Source of the DNA: Bin127 sp965203505
Lineage (GTDB): Bacteria > Chloroflexota > Dehalococcoidia > Lucifugimonadales > Lucifugimonadaceae
DNA: 64,000 nt
Direction of reading: 5' to 3'
Assembly: GCA_965203505.1 (NCBI GenBank)
Contig: OZ241880.1
Span: 2,790,001 to 2,854,000 of the forward strand
Below are positions 1 to 7,949 of the stretch, piece by piece (position 1 is the stretch's first letter; every line of letters starts with the position of its first letter). The notes beneath the pieces are model-generated. The model saw only the letters and a program-made list of their open reading frames with translations. It was not told the origin of the DNA and ran no database searches. The translations under genes were made by a program, and so were the position numbers.

Positions 1-376
1 CGCCGAGGAATTTGAACTGCTTTTTCAGGTCTTTGACTACGTCGTAGAAGTCGCCGTGGGAGCGTAGGTAATCGATGAAGCAACCGTGTTCGGCGTCGAG
101 TTCGATGATGCGCTGCGCGTTGTAGGCGATGGCGGCGAGTTTGCGTCGGTTGCGGATGACGCGGGTATCGTGAGCGAGTTCTTCTAGCTCTTCTTCGGTT
201 AACGCGGCGACTCTTCCGATTTCGAAGCCGTGGAAGGCTTCGTTGGTGTCGGGCCATTTGGCGTTGACTACTTGCCAAGACATTCCGCTTTGGAAGACTG
301 CTTTGGACATGACTTCTAGGTAGTCGTCGAGGGACTGGACTTGGACTTGGGGCGGCGCGCCTTTTTCTTCGGGCAT
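1..376 (-). CDS. Tag-family DNA-3-methyladenine glycosylase I-like protein, 3' end cut off by window edge
   Basis: About 125 N-terminal residues are visible, starting at the ATG at 374-376; the rest lies left of base 1. Segments such as QSGMSWQVVNAKWP, EAFHGFEIGRVAALT and DTRVIRNRRKLAAI match the arrangement of the Tag/methyladenine glycosylase family: a GxSW aromatic block, a variable FxxF-type helix, then the IRNRxK block. Tag enzymes remove alkylated adenine from DNA in base excision repair. The first 15 residues are Gln/Val-rich and not family-typical. The zinc ligands of classical Tag cannot be judged from this fragment, so this could be a Tag-like paralogue rather than the true enzyme. 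Confidence 0.72.
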   Translation of the reverse strand, partial: MPEEKGAPPQVQVQSLDDYLEVMSKAVFQSGMSWQVVNAKWPDTNEAFHGFEIGRVAALTEEELEELAHDTRVIRNRRKLAAIAYNAQRIIELDAEHGCFIDYLRSHGDFYDVVKDLKKQFKFLG

Positions 377-482
377 AAATGAACTTCTCGCTATCGTCTG
401 AACCGCGAATGGTGTGATTCTAATGATGGGCTTCGATGCCCCTCACTCACCCCTCTGGATGGATGTCCCGTCCGCTGAAGCG

Positions 483-503
483 CCGGATTTCGCCGAAATG
501 ACG
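483..503. repeat. Degenerate copy of a short dispersed palindromic repeat
   Basis: The stretch carries an imperfect palindrome around a CCGGATTTCGCCG core followed by AATGACG. Two clearer copies sit at 4832-4859 and 59049-59075, each with a GGAATGACG tail. All three are in non-coding DNA. This is the typical look of a REP-like interspersed element. This copy is diverged and could be coincidental. Confidence 0.35.
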
Positions 504-569
504 GGATTGCGCGGGGATGACGGACTTTCTGCGGCATCAAGGATGGTTCCGAAGTAATAACATTCCGGC

Positions 570-767
570 ATGGATAACTTGGAAGATCGGACAAGCGGCC
601 TTGAAGGTACGTTTGAGCGGTTGGACGATAGCGTCGACCGTCTGGAAGAATCTATAGATCGATTGCGTGCCGACTTGAACGCCAAATTCAACGCGCTTGT
701 GATCGTCACGGCAACTGGCGGCCTTTCGATTTTCGGTTCCATCGTGTTGCTGGCACTGCGAACTTGA
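570..767 (+). CDS. Small coiled-coil membrane protein, unknown function
   Basis: 65 residues. Residues 1-40 show a heptad-like pattern rich in Leu, Glu and Arg (FERLDDSVDRLEESIDRLR), predicting a coiled coil. Residues 42-63 form one hydrophobic membrane span. The layout resembles small phage-holin-accessory or XhlA-like proteins and many uncharacterised tail-anchored proteins, but no family can be assigned. No clear Shine-Dalgarno sequence precedes the ATG. It stands alone between the glycosylase fragment and the thiolase-like gene. The regular heptads make it more likely a real gene than a chance frame. Confidence 0.5.
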   Translation: MDNLEDRTSGLEGTFERLDDSVDRLEESIDRLRADLNAKFNALVIVTATGGLSIFGSIVLLALRT

Positions 768-894
768 TTGTCGCAAGTCATCTTGCGTCCTAATCATTCG
801 CGAATACTCTTGTTCGGATTCGGGCTTCGCGCGGATAAAATGCTTGTTGCGCACGTGTTGTGCTGAGAGACCGGAACGGAGTTGGATTTCCATC

Positions 895-2058
895 ATGCCG
901 AATTTGAATAGACTGAGAGCTTTATCCGGACAATCCGCGATTGTGGGTGTGGCCGAATCGGACCAGATTGGGAATGTGCCGGATAAATCTCCGTTGGCGC
1001 ATCACGCCGAGGCGGCTATCAATGCGCTGGACGACGCTGGGCTTTCGCTTTCGGATGTTGATGGGTTGATGACGGCTGGTTGGTCGACGCTGGATGTGGG
1101 TGAATATCTGGGGATACATCCGCGGTTTACGGACAGCACATCGGTAGGTGGGTCTTCGTTTGTGATTCACATCGCGCACGCGATTGCGGCGATACAGGCC
1201 GGGTACTGCGAGGTTGCGCTGATCACGCATGGTCAGGCTGGGCGGAGCGATCGGGCGCGGGCGGGCGCTAACTTGGGCACGCCGCAGAGCCAGTATGAGA
1301 CGCCTTACGGGATCATTGGCCCGCCGGTCTCGTATTCGATGGCGTGTCGGCGTTACATGCACCAGTACGGTGAGGACCGGACGCGGGAGGCGATGGCGAA
1401 CATCGCGGTGTCGACTCGCAAATGGGCGAATATGAACGAGAAGGCATATTTCTACGACCGCCCGGCGACGTTCGACGACTATCACGAATCACGATGGATC
1501 TCGTGGCCGTTCCATTTGTTGGATTGCTGTTTGGTGACGGATGCGGGTGCGGCGATTGTTGTGACGACGGCAGAACGGGCGAAGGACTGTGCGAAAGGCG
1601 GCGTTGGTATCTTGGGCGCTGCCGAGGGGCACGACCATTCGATGATTTCGCAGATGCCGGATTTGACGAGGGCCTTTGGTCGCAACACTGGTCAGCAGGC
1701 GCTGGACATGGCGGGGGTTTCGCACTCTGATCTTGATCTGATGATGATCTACGACTCGTTCACTTACACGGTGTTGGTGTCGCTTGAGAACCTCGGGTTC
1801 TGCGGACCGGGCGAAGGGCCGGACTTGGTGGCGAACCAACGCACTGCTCCGGGCGGTGATTTCCCGGTGAACACTTCGGGTGGAGGTTTGTCTTACACGC
1901 ATCCGGGGATGTACGGGATTTTCACGGTTGTCGAGGCAGTTCGGCAATTGCGGGGCGAGACGGGCGAGCGGCAGTTGGATGACTGCAACTTGGCGATTGC
2001 TCATGGAACGGGTGGTCAATTGTCTTCGACGGGAACGGTGATATTGGCTACGCCTTAG
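895..2058 (+). CDS. SCP2-type thiolase-like protein (thiolase fold, catalytic Cys not seen)
   Basis: 387 residues from the ATG at 895; an upstream in-frame TTG at 844 would add 17 unconserved residues. The N-terminus (SAIVGVAESDQIG), the GGSSFVIHIAHAIAAIQ helix, the NTSGGGLSYTHPGMYG loop and the AIAHGTGGQLSSTGTVIL end are hallmarks of the SCP-x/acetyl-CoA acetyltransferase branch of the thiolase superfamily. The position of the nucleophilic Cys in canonical thiolases is occupied by Ser here. Relatives act with DUF35 OB-fold partners in acyl-CoA or lipid metabolism; such a partner lies at 3981-4400. Substrate is unknown. Family assignment is firm, enzymatic role is open. Confidence 0.85.
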   Translation: MPNLNRLRALSGQSAIVGVAESDQIGNVPDKSPLAHHAEAAINALDDAGLSLSDVDGLMTAGWSTLDVGEYLGIHPRFTDSTSVGGSSFVIHIAHAIAAIQAGYCEVALITHGQAGRSDRARAGANLGTPQSQYETPYGIIGPPVSYSMACRRYMHQYGEDRTREAMANIAVSTRKWANMNEKAYFYDRPATFDDYHESRWISWPFHLLDCCLVTDAGAAIVVTTAERAKDCAKGGVGILGAAEGHDHSMISQMPDLTRAFGRNTGQQALDMAGVSHSDLDLMMIYDSFTYTVLVSLENLGFCGPGEGPDLVANQRTAPGGDFPVNTSGGGLSYTHPGMYGIFTVVEAVRQLRGETGERQLDDCNLAIAHGTGGQLSSTGTVILATP

Positions 2059-2080
2059 CGGACAAACATCTAACGCTCAT

Positions 2081-3373
2081 ATGTCGGAACATGGCGCACC
2101 CAGCGAAGCAGATGCGGAGCGGCTAGAGCCTCAGTTCGCAGCACGTATTCGGCGCGAGATTGAGGCGTGGCGTGCCGAGGGCATGATCTCCGACGAAGTA
2201 GCCGACGCGCTACTGGCTCGCTACGAGTCTACCGAGGTAGAAAGAAGGTCGTTCAGCTTAAACCGTCTTGCCGGCATCTTGGCGGTTATGGGTGCGGTGT
2301 TGGTCGGATTAGGTGTGGTCGGTTTGGTGGCGGTCAACTGGAGCGAGATATCGGATCTTGCGAAATTGGTGATGATGGTTACGTGCACTGCGGCATCTTA
2401 CGTATCCGGATGGTTGCTGGCGTATCGGATTGGATATGCCCGTGTTGGCATAGCGTTGATTCTGTTGGGCGCGATACTCTTCGGCGCATCGATTCATCTG
2501 ATCGCGCAATCTTTCAACGTTGAGGTCAACCACCCGAATCTAGTCACGGCGTGGTTCTTGGGAGTGGTTCCTCTGGCGTACGTCACTCGATCGAAGGCGT
2601 TGCTGGTGCTCTCGATAATTCTCTTGCTCTCCGCGCTGGGTTTTCGAGCGCAGGGATGGTTCGAAACGGGCTTTGAATCATTGAGTGTTTTCTTTTTGGG
2701 GTTGGCGATTTACATATCGGTTGCCGGCGCGCTGTTTGCGGCTGGGAGGCTTCACGCTAGATACGACGAATTCCGACATTTCGTAAGAATATTTGAGATT
2801 TGGGGGTTCACAATTGCGGGGATCGGCGTTTACATCTTGAGCTGGATCACGCTGTGGCGGGAACTGGAATGGTGGGATTTCGGAGACCTAGCGTTATCGG
2901 TGGTTGCTGTAGAGTATTGGGTGTTCTTTTCAGCGTTTATCATCATCGCCACAGTGGGAATGTTGTTGGTTGGACGACTTTCACCGCGTGAAGTTCCAGA
3001 CTCCGATCGTGATCGTTGGGAGTTGATAGGTGTGTTTGGGATTGTGGGAATTGCGATTTTGACTCTTGTCAGTGTCATTTTCACAATCACTTGGGTCTGG
3101 ATCGTTTTCAACGTCACAATTCTGATCGGGGTCATCGCGATGATCAACGCGGGCATACGGTTCAACCGCGGCTATCTCGTGAATATCGCCTTCATCCTGT
3201 TCGGTGTGACTGTGTTGACTCGTTACTTCGAAATTGCGGCGATATTCGAGATTCTCGACCAAGCGGTTTCGTTCATCGTCGCTGGTGTGTTACTGATTGC
3301 GATGGCGTTAGGGCTGGAACGGCTTCGCAAGAATCTTCTAGGGCATATGCGATCCGAGGGTTTGGATCAGTGA
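2081..3373 (+). CDS. DUF2157 multi-pass membrane protein
   Basis: 430 residues. The first ~65 are a soluble helical segment (RIRREIEAWRAEGMISDEVA) characteristic of DUF2157, followed by roughly 10-12 hydrophobic spans to residue ~415. The function of DUF2157 proteins is not established; they commonly stand beside a GDYXXLXY-domain gene, as here. The stop codon overlaps the GTG start of that gene in a GTGA arrangement, so the two are translationally coupled. The pair is inserted between the thiolase-like gene and its DUF35 partner, all on the same strand with short gaps. Confidence 0.8.
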   Translation: MSEHGAPSEADAERLEPQFAARIRREIEAWRAEGMISDEVADALLARYESTEVERRSFSLNRLAGILAVMGAVLVGLGVVGLVAVNWSEISDLAKLVMMVTCTAASYVSGWLLAYRIGYARVGIALILLGAILFGASIHLIAQSFNVEVNHPNLVTAWFLGVVPLAYVTRSKALLVLSIILLLSALGFRAQGWFETGFESLSVFFLGLAIYISVAGALFAAGRLHARYDEFRHFVRIFEIWGFTIAGIGVYILSWITLWRELEWWDFGDLALSVVAVEYWVFFSAFIIIATVGMLLVGRLSPREVPDSDRDRWELIGVFGIVGIAILTLVSVIFTITWVWIVFNVTILIGVIAMINAGIRFNRGYLVNIAFILFGVTVLTRYFEIAAIFEILDQAVSFIVAGVLLIAMALGLERLRKNLLGHMRSEGLDQ

Positions 3374-3876
3374 AGAGGAGTGCGACATGGGTGTTTTTCG
3401 CCATTGTTGCGTTGCAGGTGGTCGGGCTTGTAGCTTTCGCCGCGGTCAAGCAGTATGCAGTTGCCACTGGAACCGAGGTGATTCTCCAAGGTGCGCCTGT
3501 GGATCCCCGGTCGTTGATGCAGGGGGACTACGCGATCCTCGACTACGAGATTGCGTTGGTGCCTGGCAAGTACGAGAGGCTCTTTGAGCCCGGCGACGAT
3601 GTGATTGTATTGTTGACCCAACGAGGTCAAGTGTGGGAGGCGATGAAGTACTTGACCGACGACGGGTCACCTCGATTGAGAAACCAGGTGTTTGTCAGAG
3701 GCGAGATGCAGTCGACCGGCAGGATCGATTTTGGGATTGGGACTTATTTCGTGCCGGAGGGCACCGGGCGCGCTGTGGAACGAGCTGCGGATGTGAAGAT
3801 CAGGGTGTCCCTCAGTGATGATGGAGACGCGACGGTTACCGGGGTGATTTTGGATGGGGTAGACTTCGAGCCGTAG
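3370..3876 (+). CDS. GDYXXLXY domain protein, membrane-anchored partner of DUF2157
   Basis: 168 residues from a GTG at 3370 that overlaps the upstream stop, with a GAGGG ribosome-binding site about ten bases before it. One N-terminal membrane span (residues 5-25) is followed by an extracytoplasmic beta-rich domain containing MQGDYAILDYEIA, an exact match to the GDYxxLxY signature. In this family the domain follows an N-terminal anchor and the gene usually neighbours DUF2157. Biochemical function is unknown. Longer frames reaching back to 3016 run through the DUF2157 coding region and are not credible. Confidence 0.8.
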   Translation: MKRSATWVFFAIVALQVVGLVAFAAVKQYAVATGTEVILQGAPVDPRSLMQGDYAILDYEIALVPGKYERLFEPGDDVIVLLTQRGQVWEAMKYLTDDGSPRLRNQVFVRGEMQSTGRIDFGIGTYFVPEGTGRAVERAADVKIRVSLSDDGDATVTGVILDGVDFEP

Positions 3877-3980
3877 TGATTGTGTTGCTGATCGTCGATG
3901 GCATCAATGCAATGTGGAATTACAATCAACGCACGAAACAACGTCGGTTAATTCGACCAGATGTCTGAAGGGACCAAACG

Positions 3981-4400
3981 ATGACGACAGATGCTCCAGC
4001 ACGCCCCGAACCTGTATCGCAGCCGGAATCTGATCGCTATTGGGAAGGTGTCCGCAACGGCGAGTTTTGGTTGCAACGTGACAAGGCTACGGGCGAGTAT
4101 CAGTTCTATCCGCGAGCGTTCAGCTTGGCGACGCCGGGAGGCGAGTTGGAATGGGTGGAGTCTTCGGGGAATGCGACGCTGCACACGTTTGGGATCGTGC
4201 ACGTGCCGCCGCATCCGGCTTTCATGGGTGAGGTGCCGTACATCACGGCGATCGTGGAGTTGGAAGAGGGTCCGAAGATGGCGGCGAACATCGTGGGTGT
4301 GGATCCGGATCCGGAGAATCTGAGCATCGGGATGGCGTTGAAGGTGGTGTTCACGAAAATCAGCGACGACTGCACGTTGCCGAATTTCACTCCGGCGTAG
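3981..4400 (+). CDS. DUF35 OB-fold acyl-CoA-associated protein lacking the zinc ribbon
   Basis: 139 residues, ATG preceded by an AAGGGA site nine bases away. The C-terminal two thirds (LHTFGIVHVPPHPAF, PYITAIVELEEGPKM, GMALKVVFTKI) match the DUF35 OB-fold. The N-terminal helix (ESDRYWEGVRNGEFWLQR) is also typical. DUF35 proteins usually carry a four-Cys rubredoxin-like zinc ribbon after that helix; here the equivalent stretch contains no Cys at all. The family partners SCP2-type thiolases and hydratases by presenting CoA substrates, so it probably works with the gene at 895-2058. Loss of the zinc site is a real deviation visible in the sequence. Confidence 0.82.
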   Translation: MTTDAPARPEPVSQPESDRYWEGVRNGEFWLQRDKATGEYQFYPRAFSLATPGGELEWVESSGNATLHTFGIVHVPPHPAFMGEVPYITAIVELEEGPKMAANIVGVDPDPENLSIGMALKVVFTKISDDCTLPNFTPA

Positions 4401-4466
4401 ATCACAGGTTGGGTCTCGCTTCGCGTCTTGACTTTAACTGGTGGATGATCGCCGCTTCTGGCACTG

Positions 4467-4754
4467 ATGTCAAAGAGCTTGAAGACCAAGGGGTTATACG
4501 AACCGACCGGCGGTGAGATCTTGGTGTCTGCCGCGATATCGATCATCCTGACTGGTGCGGTGATTGTTGCCGGGTTGGTCCTATTAATCATGGGCTTGTG
4601 GTACTTGGCATGGGTTCCAATACCGGTTGGTTTGCTGGTTGGGTTTTTGATCAATGTCATGTTTCGGGGTAGGTCGGACGATCAGGTTCACGAACAATCT
4701 GACGTGTCCTTGGGCGAAAAATATCAAGGCGGGCAGTGGTCTAAAGAAGCGTGA
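4467..4754 (+). CDS. Small two-span membrane protein, unknown
   Basis: 95 residues. A short basic N-terminus (MSKSLKTKG) leads to two hydrophobic spans at about residues 18-43 and 46-66, then a polar C-terminus ending GGQWSKEA. No family is recognised. No convincing ribosome-binding site precedes the ATG. Base composition and third-position use resemble neighbouring genes. The best interpretation is a small integral membrane protein of unknown role; chance translation cannot be excluded. Confidence 0.5.
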   Translation: MSKSLKTKGLYEPTGGEILVSAAISIILTGAVIVAGLVLLIMGLWYLAWVPIPVGLLVGFLINVMFRGRSDDQVHEQSDVSLGEKYQGGQWSKEA

Positions 4755-4831
4755 GTGGTTAGAGCCGCGCATGATCCTTACGGGCGGTGCTTCGCAATCT
4801 CGCCACTCAAACGGAATTCCGGTCTTATCTC

Positions 4832-4859
4832 TGGATTTCCGCCTTCGCGGGAATGACGT
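4832..4859. repeat. REP-like palindromic repeat (GGAATGACG type)
   Basis: A GGATTTCCGCCTTCGCGGG hairpin followed by AATGACG lies in the gap before argF. A near-identical architecture recurs at 59049-59075 and a decayed one at 483-503. It is intergenic, short and palindromic, consistent with a dispersed REP-type element. Confidence 0.55.
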
Positions 4860-4932
4860 ACGTCGTGTATTGCACAATTTAGGTATTGTTGCGCGGCTTT
4901 AGTTGTGCTGCGCGTGATGTGAGGGTACCGAC

Positions 4933-5850
4933 ATGAACAGGCACTTTTTGAGGTTTCGCGACCTTCCGGCGACGGATATTTCTCCGTTGCTGTACCGAGC
5001 GATTGAACTCAAGAGTGGTGCCGAGAGTCGAGCGTTGGAGGGGATGTCGGTGGCGCTGTTGTTTGAGAAGCCATCGTTGCGGACGAAGTTGTCTTTCTGG
5101 ATCGGTGCGGAGAAACTCGGCGGTAAGCCGTTGTACTTCTCACCGGAGGAAGTGGGGCTTGGTAAGCGCGAACCCGTTTCGGATGTCGCAAAGGTGTTGG
5201 GGAGTATGGCAGATTTGGCTGTCGTGCGTACTTTCGCGCAGTCGACGTTGGACGAATTCGGTGAGAACAGCGAAGTGCCGGTGATCAACGCGTTGACGGA
5301 TGAAGAGCATCCATGTCAGGCGTTGGCGGATGTGATGACGATGCTTGAGATCCGTGGGTATTTGGATGACGTGCGCGTGGCGTTCATCGGGGATGGGAAC
5401 AACGTTGCAGCAAGTTTGGCGTACGCGGTGGCGGGACTTGGTGGGACGATTGTGATCGCGTCGCCGATGGACTACGAATTGCCCTATCGGATGCGCACGG
5501 ACGCGGCGGACTACACCTCTAGGCTGGTGACGCAGGGTAGCGTAATACAGATGCGGGATCCGGTTGAGGCTACGCGTCATGCGGATTTCGTATACACGGA
5601 TGTGTGGACGAGCATGGGACAGGAGGCGGAGACGCAACAGAGGTTGCGGGACTTTCAGGGGTACCAGGTAAATCCTGAACTCATGGAGTACGCGAAACCT
5701 CAAGCACGATTCATGCATGACATGCCGGCACATCCGGGCGAGGAGGTGTCGGAGGATATGATGTCGCATCCGTCGTCGGTCGTTTACCAGCAAGCGGAGA
5801 ATCGGATGTGGGCTCAGATGGCGTTGATGGAAAAGATAGTCGAGAGTTAG
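4933..5850 (+). CDS. argF: Ornithine carbamoyltransferase (arginine biosynthesis)
   Basis: 305 residues with a GAGGG site seven bases upstream of the ATG. Transfers the carbamoyl group from carbamoyl phosphate to ornithine to make citrulline in the cytoplasm. Visible family motifs: the carbamoyl-phosphate loop FEKPSLRTKLSF (residues ~49-60, SLRT in place of the common STRT), HPCQ at ~125-128, VAFIGDGNNVAASL, DVWTSMGQE that binds ornithine, and FMHDMPAHPGEEV near the C-terminus. The last is noteworthy: the usual HCLP Cys, which contacts substrate, is Asp here. SMG favours ornithine over aspartate carbamoyltransferase. No other arg genes are adjacent. Confidence 0.88.
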   Translation: MNRHFLRFRDLPATDISPLLYRAIELKSGAESRALEGMSVALLFEKPSLRTKLSFWIGAEKLGGKPLYFSPEEVGLGKREPVSDVAKVLGSMADLAVVRTFAQSTLDEFGENSEVPVINALTDEEHPCQALADVMTMLEIRGYLDDVRVAFIGDGNNVAASLAYAVAGLGGTIVIASPMDYELPYRMRTDAADYTSRLVTQGSVIQMRDPVEATRHADFVYTDVWTSMGQEAETQQRLRDFQGYQVNPELMEYAKPQARFMHDMPAHPGEEVSEDMMSHPSSVVYQQAENRMWAQMALMEKIVES

Positions 5851-5950
5851 GCGGTGTCACCGCGGCACTTCTATTTCGGTGCATCGCCCCCTTTGTCCTA
5901 TGGACATTTCCCCCGCGAGCGGTGGAAACCCAAGTGTTTAAACGATAACG

Positions 5951-7270
5951 ATGTCGCTACCGGTGATAGCCATAGTTGGACGCCCCAACGTCGGGAAGTC
6001 GACGTTGTTCAACCGGATTGCTGGTAGCCGGATAGCGATCGTCAGCGATACGCCGGGCACTACTAGGGACCGGGTTTCGATCGATGCCGAGTGGTTCGGA
6101 CATCGTTTCATGCTGATCGATACGGCGGGGATCGAGGATCAACCATCGGCTGAGGTGCAGTTGTGGGACGAGGTTAGGACGCAGACGGAGCGCGCAATCG
6201 AGTCTGCGGACGCTGTCATATTGCTCGTCGATTCGGCCGAGGGATTGACCGCTTCGGACTATGATGCCGCCGAGTTGCTTCGCAGGGCTGATAAACCGTA
6301 CGCGCTCGCAGCCAACAAGACGGACAATACGACTCGGATGGCGGATCTGTATATGTTTGCTTCGTTAGGAATGGGCGAGGCGATACCGATCAGCGCGTAT
6401 CACGACATCGGTATATCCGAATTGATGGACGGCGTGTTGGCGAAGGTGGATGACCAAGTTGAGGACGAAACACCGTCGGACGTTGTTCGAGTGGCGATCG
6501 CAGGACGACCGAATGTGGGCAAATCCGCGATATTCAACGCATTGACCGGTGAGGATCGTTCGATCGTTAGTCCGTTGCCGGGAACGACTAGGGACACGGT
6601 GGACGCGGTCTACAACTACAAAGACAGCCAGATGATGTTCCTCGACACGGCGGGTTTACGACGGCGAGGCAAAGCTGAAGAAGGGATCGAGAAATTCAGC
6701 GCGATCCGTACGATCGGTGCGATTGAAAGATCTGACGTGACGATCATCGTGTTGGATGCGTCAGAGTTCGTCACTGCTCAAGACACACACATCGGTGGGT
6801 TTGCCCAAGATGCTTTCAAGGCAGGGGTCGTAGCAATCAACAAGTGGGATCTTTCGCGTGAGCTTGACACGACATTCGATGAAGCGGTCGACGAGATCCG
6901 AGATCGATTCAAATTCATCCCCGACGCGCCGATACTTTTCGTTTCTGCCCTGACTGGTCGGGGAATAAAGGCCATTCCGGACGCAGTACTCAGGACGTTT
7001 ACTCAGTTCACCAAGCGAGTCGACGCAGGCGAATTGTCTCGGACTCTCTACTCTGCATTAGGTGAAAGACCGTTGCCCGCGAGGGGTAGGCGCCGTCCGC
7101 GTATATCGGGCATAGAGCAGGTTTCGGTACGTCCACCGACATTCGTGATAACCTGCAAAAACCCTGAATTCTTGCATTTTTCATACAAAAGGTACTTGGA
7201 AAACCAGATGAGAGATGCATTTGGGTTCAAGGGTTCGCCCATCAGAATGCTCTACCGCGGTCGCGACTGA
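5951..7270 (+). CDS. der: Ribosome biogenesis GTPase Der (EngA)
   Basis: 439 residues, the normal length. Two consecutive GTPase domains are present, each with a GRPNVGKS P-loop (starting near residues 10 and 183), DTAG and NKxD motifs (NKTD, NKWD), followed by a C-terminal KH-like domain (residues ~350-439) ending MLYRGRD. Der is needed for late 50S subunit assembly. Seven bases separate it from plsY, suggesting one transcript der-plsY-gpsA, a grouping common in bacteria. Confidence 0.95.
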   Translation: MSLPVIAIVGRPNVGKSTLFNRIAGSRIAIVSDTPGTTRDRVSIDAEWFGHRFMLIDTAGIEDQPSAEVQLWDEVRTQTERAIESADAVILLVDSAEGLTASDYDAAELLRRADKPYALAANKTDNTTRMADLYMFASLGMGEAIPISAYHDIGISELMDGVLAKVDDQVEDETPSDVVRVAIAGRPNVGKSAIFNALTGEDRSIVSPLPGTTRDTVDAVYNYKDSQMMFLDTAGLRRRGKAEEGIEKFSAIRTIGAIERSDVTIIVLDASEFVTAQDTHIGGFAQDAFKAGVVAINKWDLSRELDTTFDEAVDEIRDRFKFIPDAPILFVSALTGRGIKAIPDAVLRTFTQFTKRVDAGELSRTLYSALGERPLPARGRRRPRISGIEQVSVRPPTFVITCKNPEFLHFSYKRYLENQMRDAFGFKGSPIRMLYRGRD

Positions 7271-7276
7271 AGTCAT

Positions 7277-7945
7277 ATGAACGAACTATTGGCGTGGGTG
7301 TTGATCGCGCCCGCAGCGTACCTCGTCGGATCGATTCCAGTGGGATTGATCGTCTGCAAATTGTGGGGCGGCATTGATCCGCGCGAGCATGGCAGCGGAT
7401 CGATGGGAGCGACCAACGTGTTGCGAACCGTTGGAAAGAAAGCCGCCGCGTTTGTCTTGGCGGTGGATTTCGGGAAGGGTGTACTGGTGGTGGGTCTAAC
7501 ACTGCTGTTGGCACCGGGCTCATATTTGTTGCAAGGTATGGCGGGATTGCTGGTCATTATTGGTCACACTTGGCCGGTGTTCGCGGGATTCAAAGGCGGT
7601 AAAGGGATTGCCACTGGTTGGGGAGCGATACTGGTGCTCTCTCCTCTCGCAGCTGTGCTCACTTTGATCGGCTTGGCGATTGCGTTGCTGACTCGTTATG
7701 TTTCGCTCGGTTCGATTATCGGAGCGGCGCTCGGGGTTGTCGGGTTGATAGTCTTGGCGATCGCCAACGTGCCGATAGATTTCGTCAATGCCCCGATCGA
7801 GTATCTTGCGTTCGCGATTCCCGCGGTGGTGGTGATCTTATTCAGCCATCGCGAAAATGTGACCCGTTTGCTCAAAGGGACCGAGAACCGCCTTGACATA
7901 GACGCGGCAGAGGGTCCATCGGCATCGAGCGGTCAGGGAGCCTGA
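7277..7945 (+). CDS. plsY: Acyl-phosphate:glycerol-3-phosphate acyltransferase PlsY
   Basis: 222 residues, several membrane spans. Motif 1 appears as GSGSMGATNVLR (the usual SGNxGATN with small changes), motif 2 as PVFAGFKGGKGIATG, and motif 3 near the SHRENVTRLLKGTENR end. The enzyme starts membrane phospholipid synthesis by acylating glycerol-3-phosphate. The C-terminal tail is about 15 residues longer than usual. Its neighbour gpsA supplies the acceptor substrate, so the pair forms one pathway unit. Confidence 0.93.
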   Translation: MNELLAWVLIAPAAYLVGSIPVGLIVCKLWGGIDPREHGSGSMGATNVLRTVGKKAAAFVLAVDFGKGVLVVGLTLLLAPGSYLLQGMAGLLVIIGHTWPVFAGFKGGKGIATGWGAILVLSPLAAVLTLIGLAIALLTRYVSLGSIIGAALGVVGLIVLAIANVPIDFVNAPIEYLAFAIPAVVVILFSHRENVTRLLKGTENRLDIDAAEGPSASSGQGA

Positions 7946-7949
7946 TCCG

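Noticed and set aside
922..1485. 187-codon open frame antisense to the thiolase-like gene
   Set aside because: Arg/His-rich shadow of a strong coding frame; no ribosome-binding site and no family resemblance.
5852..5864. GCGGTG-T-CACCGC palindrome after argF as terminator
   Set aside because: A one-base loop is impossible without opening the stem, and no T-run follows.
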